Below are positions 59,223 to 64,000 of a stretch of 64,000 nt of DNA, piece after piece. The stretch lies in the NCBI GenBank assembly GCA_038233075.1, contig JBBSMQ010000004.1:105756-169755 (forward strand). The letters are read 5' to 3'. This DNA comes from Iamia sp038233075 (GTDB taxonomy: Bacteria > Actinomycetota > Acidimicrobiia > Acidimicrobiales > Iamiaceae). Position 1 is the stretch's first letter. Each line of letters starts with the position of its first letter. Below the pieces are notes generated by a model. It was not told the DNA's origin. It did no database searches and saw only the letters and a list, made by a program, of their open reading frames with translations. Both the position numbers and the translations under genes were made by a program.

Positions 59223-60059
59223 GTGACCGACACCACACCCCGCACGCCAGCGTTCCGGGTGCAGCCCGAGCCCTGGATCACCTTCCAGCCCGCCCTCGAC
59301 GCCATGCTCGCTCCGCTGGGGCAGGCCGCGCTGGACCGGTGTCGACCTCTCCCGGGGGAGCGGGTGCTCGACGTCGGGTGCGGGTGCGGCACCACCACGC
59401 GGGTCCTGGCCGAGGCGGTCGGTCCCGACGGCCACGTCACCGGCATCGATCCCTCCGCGCCCATGATCGCCGTCGCCCGCGACGCCGCGGCCGAGGCGGG
59501 TCTCACCAACGTCGACTTCATCGAGGGCGATGCCGGCACCCACCCCTACGAGCCCCATGCCTACGACCTGATCTTCTCCCGCCTGGGCACCATGTTCTTC
59601 GATGAGCCCGAGGCCGCCTTCACCGATCTCCGCCGAGCCCTGCGCCGGGGCGGCCGTCTGGCCATGGTGTGCTGGCGCGGTCTGGAGGAGAACGCCTGGA
59701 CCACCGAGCCGCGCGACGCGGCGGCCGCCATCGTGCCCCTCCCACCCGCGCCCGGGCCCGACGCCCCCGGGCCCTTCTCGCTGGCGCGGGCCGAGCGCAT
59801 CTCGGACCTGCTGGCCCACGCCAGCTTCGTCGACGTCACCCTGGAGGCACTGGACCTCGACGTCCTGGTCGGCCGGGGTGATGTGGACGAGGCCATCGAC
59901 TTCTACCTCCGTCTGCTGCCCACCGGGTACCTCATGTTCGAGCCCGACCACCACCTGCTGGACCGGCTACGGGTCGGCCTGCGGACCGTCCTGGAGCGCC
60001 ATCAGGCCGATGACGGCATCTGGCTGGGCGGCGCCGCGTGGGTGGTCCTGGCCCACTGA
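59223..60059 (+). CDS. class I SAM-dependent methyltransferase
   Basis: A 278-residue methyltransferase with intact SAM motifs: VLDVGCGCGTTT (motif I, about residues 48-59), GIDPSAPMIAVAR and DLIFSRLGTMFF. The C-terminal part, from residue 160, is the helical substrate cap. It resembles UbiE/COQ5-like or small-molecule enzymes; substrate unknown. GTG 59223 follows TACCGT (59209-59214) by 8 nt. It lies between purU and a MetE-like gene. Confidence 0.88.
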   Translation: MTDTTPRTPAFRVQPEPWITFQPALDAMLAPLGQAALDRCRPLPGERVLDVGCGCGTTTRVLAEAVGPDGHVTGIDPSAPMIAVARDAAAEAGLTNVDFIEGDAGTHPYEPHAYDLIFSRLGTMFFDEPEAAFTDLRRALRRGGRLAMVCWRGLEENAWTTEPRDAAAAIVPLPPAPGPDAPGPFSLARAERISDLLAHASFVDVTLEALDLDVLVGRGDVDEAIDFYLRLLPTGYLMFEPDHHLLDRLRVGLRTVLERHQADDGIWLGGAAWVVLAH

Positions 60060-60166
60060 GCGTGCGACCCCCTGCACCGCCGACCCACTCCGCCTAAGGT
60101 CCACCCGGTGTGACGCGCGTCGCACCGCCCGCAACCCCGGGCAGATCACCCTCGAAAGGCACGCAG

Positions 60167-61309
60167 ATGAGCATCCCGACCGAACAGGTGGGCTCACTCC
60201 CCCGGCCCCAGAAGCTGCAGGAGGCGATCGCCGCCTACGACGCCGGCGACATCCGCCAGGACCAGCTCAAGACCGAGCAGGACGCGGCCTGCAAGGACTC
60301 GATCCAGCGCATGGAGGCCACCGGGTCGCCGGTCATCACCGACGGCGAGCAGCGGGCCTCGAGCTTCGCCACCTACCCCCTCGCCGACACGCTCGCCGGC
60401 ACCGGTCTGGCCGACAACCTGGCCCCCGACGGGCAGTTCTTCGCCATCTTCGACGACGGCCACGACCGCCAGCTGCCCCGCCTCACCGGCGGCCCCTTCA
60501 AGTACAAGACCTTCGCGTCGGACTACCTCGAGCAGTCGATGCCCATGGCCTCCACGCCCATGAAGCAGGCCGTCATCGCCCCCTCGATGCTGTCGCTGCT
60601 GTACCCCCTCGACGAGGAGATCGACGGCTACTCCCGCGAGCAGTTCCTCTCGGACCTGTGCGACGAGGCCGAGAAGGACATCCGCCAGGCCTTCGCCGCC
60701 GGCGCGGTGCGCGTCTCGATCGACTTCACCGAGGGCCGCCTGGCCAACAAGAACGACTCCCGCAACCCCTGGACCGGGCGCAACATGCTCCAGAGCTTCA
60801 TCGACCTCAACAACCGGGTGATCGACCGCTTCAGCGCCGAGGAGCGGACCAACATCGGCATCCACACCTGCCCCGGCGGGGACTGCGACTCGGTGCACAG
60901 TGCCGAGGTCGACTACGCCGAGCTGCTGAGCTCCATGTTCGAGATGAACGCGGGCTACTTCCTCATCCAGCTGGCCAGCGAGAAGGACAAGGAGCGCGTC
61001 TACAAGCTGGTCGGCGACAACAGCCGCGACGACGCCAACGGCGTTCCCCAGGTCTGCATGGTCGGTGTGATCGACCCGCTCTACCCGAAGGTCGAGACCC
61101 CCGAGGAGGTGCGCGACGCCCTCGTCACCGCGGCGGAGTACATCCCCAAGGAGCGCCTGGGCGCCACCGACGACTGCGGCTTCTCCCCCTTCAGCACCGA
61201 CGTGAAGCCCAAGCACGGCTCGCCCGACTTCGCCCGCGACACCGCGTTCGAGAAGATCACCAACCGGGTCAAGGGCGTGGAGATGGCCTCGGAGGAGCTC
61301 GGAGTCTGA
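60167..61309 (+). CDS. cobalamin-independent methionine synthase-like (MetE C-terminal domain) protein
   Basis: A 380-residue protein consisting of the C-terminal MetE barrel only. VGSLPRP starts the fold, and the zinc-site His and Cys are in HTCPGGDCDS and TDDCGFSPF. The complete MetE has an N-terminal folate domain, missing here, so it may be a methyltransferase using a small methyl donor (MesD/MetE core-like) instead of methyl-THF. ATG 60167 is 8 nt after GAAAGG. TAAGGT at about 60095 may be its promoter. Confidence 0.88.
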   Translation: MSIPTEQVGSLPRPQKLQEAIAAYDAGDIRQDQLKTEQDAACKDSIQRMEATGSPVITDGEQRASSFATYPLADTLAGTGLADNLAPDGQFFAIFDDGHDRQLPRLTGGPFKYKTFASDYLEQSMPMASTPMKQAVIAPSMLSLLYPLDEEIDGYSREQFLSDLCDEAEKDIRQAFAAGAVRVSIDFTEGRLANKNDSRNPWTGRNMLQSFIDLNNRVIDRFSAEERTNIGIHTCPGGDCDSVHSAEVDYAELLSSMFEMNAGYFLIQLASEKDKERVYKLVGDNSRDDANGVPQVCMVGVIDPLYPKVETPEEVRDALVTAAEYIPKERLGATDDCGFSPFSTDVKPKHGSPDFARDTAFEKITNRVKGVEMASEELGV

Positions 61310-61371
61310 CCCGCCCGCCTCGGGCGGTACCGGCGTCCGGCGGCCGCCGGGCCTCGCGCGGCGCGCCGTCC

Positions 61372-61627
61372 GCGGGGTGCGAACCTTGGAGGACAGCGCG
61401 GCCAGCAGGATGACGGTGGCGAACAGCACCGAGGTGATGGTGTAGTTGTCGCCGTCCTGGTTGGCGGCGCGCGCCTCGGCGGAGCGCTCGTCGGCCCGGC
61501 GCTGGAGCGCGTCGGCCTCGTCGCTGGCGGCGACGACGTACTCGCGCATCTCGAAGGGCGTGCCCGGCGCCTCCTCCGAACGGGCGGCGTTGGGCTCGTG
61601 GAACTTCCAGACGGTCATGGTGGCCAT
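61372..61627 (-). pseudogene. membrane protein truncated at a repeat motif
   Basis: From ATG 61627 the frame encodes TVWKFHEPNAARSEEAPG, a helical middle and one membrane segment YTITSVLFATVILLAALS. It then reads straight through the GCGAACCTTGG motif (61379-61389) into Arg-rich sequence and has no stop until it is deep in the MetE-like gene. Similar actinobacterial proteins have a longer tail, so the 3' end is probably lost. I do not recognise a named family. Confidence 0.4.
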
Positions 61628-61791
61628 GGGCGATGCTCTCCTCACGGATCGGGGGTTGGGTCCAACTGGGCGGCAGTGCAGGCACACCGCACAGGGCGGT
61701 CGGTCAACCCCGGTCGGAGATCACCGATCGGCTGTCGCAACTCGCAGCTGAGGTCGTCCCGTCCCCGAGGTCGCCGGCCTACGCTCGCTCC

Positions 61792-62805
61792 GTGGCCCCT
61801 CACCGTCCCGTCGCCGCGCTGGCCATGTGGCCCGGCGTCGAGGACATGCTCTTCACCCCTGCGTCCTGGGACGAGCTCGAGCGCATCACCGACCTGGTGG
61901 CTCGTCGGCCCCTCGACCTGGGTACCACCGCCGACGACGTGCTCGCCCCCATCGAGGTGCTGGTGGGCGGCTGGGGCTGCCCCCGCCTCCATCGAGGCGT
62001 CCTGGACCGGATGCCGGCGCTGCGCCTCTTGGCCTACGGCGCCGGCACCGTCCGCGCCACCGTGTCCGACGAGCTATGGGCGCGCGGGATCGCCGTCTCC
62101 ACCGCCGCGGCGGCCAACGCCGTGCCGGTGGCCGAGCTGACCTTCGCCGCCATCGTCATGATCGCCAAGGACGTGTTCCGCGTCCGTGATCGCTACCGGG
62201 AGACGAAGGGCCAGGCCATCGTCCTCGGGCAGGGCCCGGCCCGCGACCTCGGCACCTTGGGCCTGCGCGTCGGGGTGGTGGGGGCGTCACGGATCGGCCG
62301 GCTCGTCATCGAGAGGCTGGCCACCCTCGACGCCGAGGTGGCCGTGAGCGACCCCTACCTGACCGCGCCCGACGCCGCCGCTCTGGGGACGACGGCGATG
62401 GGCCTCGACGACCTGTGCGCCTGGGCCGACGTCGTGAGCCTGCATGCCCCCGCCCTGCCCACGACCCGCCACCTCCTCGACGCTGACCGCCTGGCCTCCA
62501 TGCGCGACGGGGCGTGGCTCGTCAACACGGCCCGGGGCTCGTTGGTCGACCCGGCCGCCCTGGAGGCGGAGTGCGGCTCCGGTCGCCTCTGCGCCTTCAT
62601 CGACACCCCCGACCCCGAGCCCCTGCCCGCCTCCTCTCCGTTGTGGGACCTGCCCAACGTGGTGCTGACGCCGCACATCGCCGGCTCCGAGGGTTCCGAG
62701 GTGGCGCGCATGGGTGACCTGGCCATCGCCGAGGTGGCTCGCTTCGCCGCCGGGGAACCGCTGGCCCACCCGGTGGTCGCGACCGACATGGACCGCATCG
62801 CGTGA
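61792..62805 (+). CDS. D-isomer-specific 2-hydroxyacid dehydrogenase
   Basis: A 337-residue NAD-dependent dehydrogenase. The nucleotide-binding fold starts RVGVVGASRIGRLV (about residues 161-174, with an A in place of the second Gly). Catalytic Arg, Glu and His are expected at VNTARGSLVD (Arg about 246), then CAFIDTPDPEPL and LTPHIAG (His about 291). The DxxxPEPLP segment is typical of the glycerate/phosphoglycerate dehydrogenase group. GTG 61792 is 6 nt after TACGCT (61780-61785). The TIM-barrel gene follows 22 bp downstream. Confidence 0.93.
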   Translation: MAPHRPVAALAMWPGVEDMLFTPASWDELERITDLVARRPLDLGTTADDVLAPIEVLVGGWGCPRLHRGVLDRMPALRLLAYGAGTVRATVSDELWARGIAVSTAAAANAVPVAELTFAAIVMIAKDVFRVRDRYRETKGQAIVLGQGPARDLGTLGLRVGVVGASRIGRLVIERLATLDAEVAVSDPYLTAPDAAALGTTAMGLDDLCAWADVVSLHAPALPTTRHLLDADRLASMRDGAWLVNTARGSLVDPAALEAECGSGRLCAFIDTPDPEPLPASSPLWDLPNVVLTPHIAGSEGSEVARMGDLAIAEVARFAAGEPLAHPVVATDMDRIA

Positions 62806-62827
62806 GGCCGCAGGGGAGGGCCACCCG

Positions 62828-63625
62828 ATGAGCGGTCGGACGCCCCTGGTCGCCGGGCTGTGCTCGATCACCCTGCGGGCCCTGACGGCGGAGGACGTCG
62901 TTGCGGGGGCGGCGCGGGCCCGGCTGGGCGCCATCGCGTGGGGGGCCGATGGCCACGTGCTCCCGGGCGACGTGGCCACCGCCGCCGCACTGGCCCGTCG
63001 GGGCCGAGACCAGGGCATCGAGGTAGCGTCCTACGGCTCCTACCTGGGCGTGGGTCCCCCGCCGCCCGGTGTCGACGAGGTGACCCCGGTGCTCGACGTG
63101 GCCGAAGCCCTGGGCACCACGACCATCCGGGTCTGGACCGAGCTCGGGATCACGCCCGAGTCACCCATCGCGGAGCGGGACCGGGTGCGGGAACGCACCG
63201 CCGAGCTGGCCGACGCGGCCGCGGTCCGCGGCCTGGATCTGGCCCTCGAGTTCCACCCCGGCACCCTCACCCACACGGCGGCCTCGACCGTCGCGCTGCT
63301 CGACGCCCTCGACCGCCCCAACCTGCGCACCCACTGGCAGCCCGACCCCACCCTGTCTTCGGCGGCCGCCCTGGACGAGCTGCGGGCGGTCCTCCCTCAC
63401 CTGGCGTCGCTCCACGCCTTCACGTGGGGCCCGACGGGCATCGATGACCGACGACCGCTGGCCGAGGGCGAGGATCTGTGGCCGGCGGCGCTCGCCCTGG
63501 CCGCCCGGAGCTCGATCCCGAACCCCCGGAACGTGCTGTGCGAGTACGTCCGCGCCGACGAGCCCGAGCAGCTGGTGGCCGACGCCGCCACCCTCCACCG
63601 CTGGATCGACGAGCTCGATCCCTGA
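62828..63625 (+). CDS. sugar phosphate isomerase/epimerase-type TIM barrel
   Basis: A 265-residue protein of the xylose isomerase-like TIM-barrel superfamily: SITLRALTAEDVV at the start, a conserved Glu in LALEFHPGTLTHT (about residue 140) and a later HAFTWGP and CEYVRAD. The metal-binding Glu/His set is only partly clear. It would act on a sugar or inositol intermediate. ATG 62828 follows a GGGAGG site. It lies after a hydroxyacid dehydrogenase gene and may share its pathway. Confidence 0.85.
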   Translation: MSGRTPLVAGLCSITLRALTAEDVVAGAARARLGAIAWGADGHVLPGDVATAAALARRGRDQGIEVASYGSYLGVGPPPPGVDEVTPVLDVAEALGTTTIRVWTELGITPESPIAERDRVRERTAELADAAAVRGLDLALEFHPGTLTHTAASTVALLDALDRPNLRTHWQPDPTLSSAAALDELRAVLPHLASLHAFTWGPTGIDDRRPLAEGEDLWPAALALAARSSIPNPRNVLCEYVRADEPEQLVADAATLHRWIDELDP

Positions 63626-63660
63626 CGGGCAGGCCGGTGGCCGCAGGCCGAGGCCCGGCG

Positions 63661-63704
63661 CTCACCCGTCCTCGGGGATCTCCTCACCCGTCCTCGGGGG
63701 TCTC
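63661..63704. repeat. 22-bp tandem duplication over a stop codon
   Basis: CTCACCCGTCCTCGGGG plus ATCTC (63661-63682) is followed directly by a second copy with one base change (63683-63704). The second copy contains the stop of the small cysteine gene and its last codons; the first copy contains a second in-register stop 22 bp on. Confidence 0.75.
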
Positions 63705-63932
63705 CTCCCACCACTGGCACCACCACTCGGCGCCGACCAGGATCCGCAGCTTCTGGTGCCAGCAGTACGAGATCTCCTGGGTGGGGTCGAGGTAGTAGAG
63801 GCAGTTGTCGCACTTCTCCGCCCCCGACGGGTGGCCCTTGAGCACCGCGTTAGACGAGAGGATCTGCAGCTCCATGGAGAGCTTCTCGTCGATCTCTTTG
63901 GGCTCCGGCGGCGGGATCTCGTAGTCAGACAT
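63684..63932 (-). CDS. small HiPIP-like cysteine protein, 82 aa
   Basis: An 82-residue acidic protein without a signal peptide. A disordered first half, DYEIPPPEPKEIDEKL, leads to a C-terminal module with four cysteines: KCDNCLYYLD, then YCWHQK, and WWCQWWEE. The C-x2-C...C...WC-x-W pattern is that of high-potential iron-sulfur proteins, which are normally exported. ATG 63932 follows TACCGT (63940-63945 plus strand) by 7 nt, so leaderless. The 22-bp tandem repeat lies over its stop. Function is unknown. Confidence 0.75.
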   Translation of the reverse strand: MSDYEIPPPEPKEIDEKLSMELQILSSNAVLKGHPSGAEKCDNCLYYLDPTQEISYCWHQKLRILVGAEWWCQWWEETPEDG

Positions 63933-64000
63933 CTGGGTGACGGTAGCGAGTCGGTGAGTTGGATGACACGGTGAAACGTCATTCCAACCACTCAATGTGA

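Noticed and set aside
60060..60166. SAM or cobalamin riboswitch before the MetE-like gene
   Set aside because: The leader is about 100 bp and lacks the conserved kink-turn or B12-box sequences.
1..64000. CRISPR array, rRNA, prophage or insertion sequence
   Set aside because: No regularly spaced repeats, rRNA stretches, phage structural genes or transposase were found.

Overview
The window is GC-rich throughout and almost fully coding, with short intergenic gaps, frequent GTG starts and overlapping stop/start junctions. Family content points to Actinomycetota: a SepX/GlpR-like divisome protein, a WS/DGAT acyltransferase, DUF4333 repeats, a PknB-type kinase, zinc anti-sigma factors and a maleylpyruvate-isomerase remnant. 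I infer a member of the Acidimicrobiia (Iamia/Ilumatobacter-like), but this rests on gene flavour and not on a marker gene. More than twenty starts lie 6-8 nt downstream of a TANNNT hexamer with no ribosome-binding site. This is the leaderless-transcript pattern of Actinobacteria, and I used it to choose starts.

Layout. 1-9.9 kb: SNF2 helicase (cut by the window edge) and SWIM protein, a TetR regulator with its partner, a RecB-like nuclease, a PAP2 phosphatase, a DsbA-like protein and a wax-ester/diacylglycerol acyltransferase. 10-17.9 kb: a membrane Ser/Thr kinase, ispE, a decayed acyltransferase, an enoyl-CoA hydratase, an M1 aminopeptidase and a DUF4333 lipoprotein. 18-23.6 kb: a NUDIX hydrolase with a ferredoxin and ferredoxin-reductase pair, lipoproteins, tRNA-Ala(CGC), a CAP-domain lipoprotein, then a bacterial translin homologue beside the SepX-like gene. 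23.7-28.2 kb: molybdenum cofactor genes moaC, moaA and moeA, then galU. 28.3-33.7 kb: a CIRCE (HrcA) operator before a zinc-ribbon protein and MTA phosphorylase, then a SAF/CpaB-like protein, an MBL hydrolase, a secreted esterase and uppP. 34-40.3 kb: the TldD/TldE protease pair, a thioesterase, a HAD phosphatase, a flippase-like membrane protein and a PAP2-type synthase. 40.5-46.2 kb: an eroded stretch with three damaged genes, a MazEF-type toxin-antitoxin pair, a metal-dependent hydrolase and a coupled OYE/dihydrodipicolinate-synthase-like pair. 46.2-50.7 kb: a thiol-redox and sigma-factor locus (CcdA, TlpA-like protein, ECF sigma factor, two zinc anti-sigma-like proteins). 50.7-64 kb: a disulfide oxidoreductase, an acyl-CoA ligase, an iron permease, an SDR, a one-carbon group (purU, methyltransferase, MetE-like), a 2-hydroxyacid dehydrogenase, a TIM-barrel isomerase and a small HiPIP-like cysteine protein.

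Several metabolic sets work together: moaC, moaA and moeA for molybdopterin; tldD and tldE for one heterodimeric protease; tlpA and ccdA for extracytoplasmic thiol reduction; the ferredoxin and its reductase for electron transfer to an unseen partner. The most unusual features are the bacterial translin, the CIRCE operator away from chaperone genes, two genes that seem to need an ATC start, a methyltransferase lacking its SAM-binding core, and about ten gene remnants, several of which keep intact leaderless promoters.
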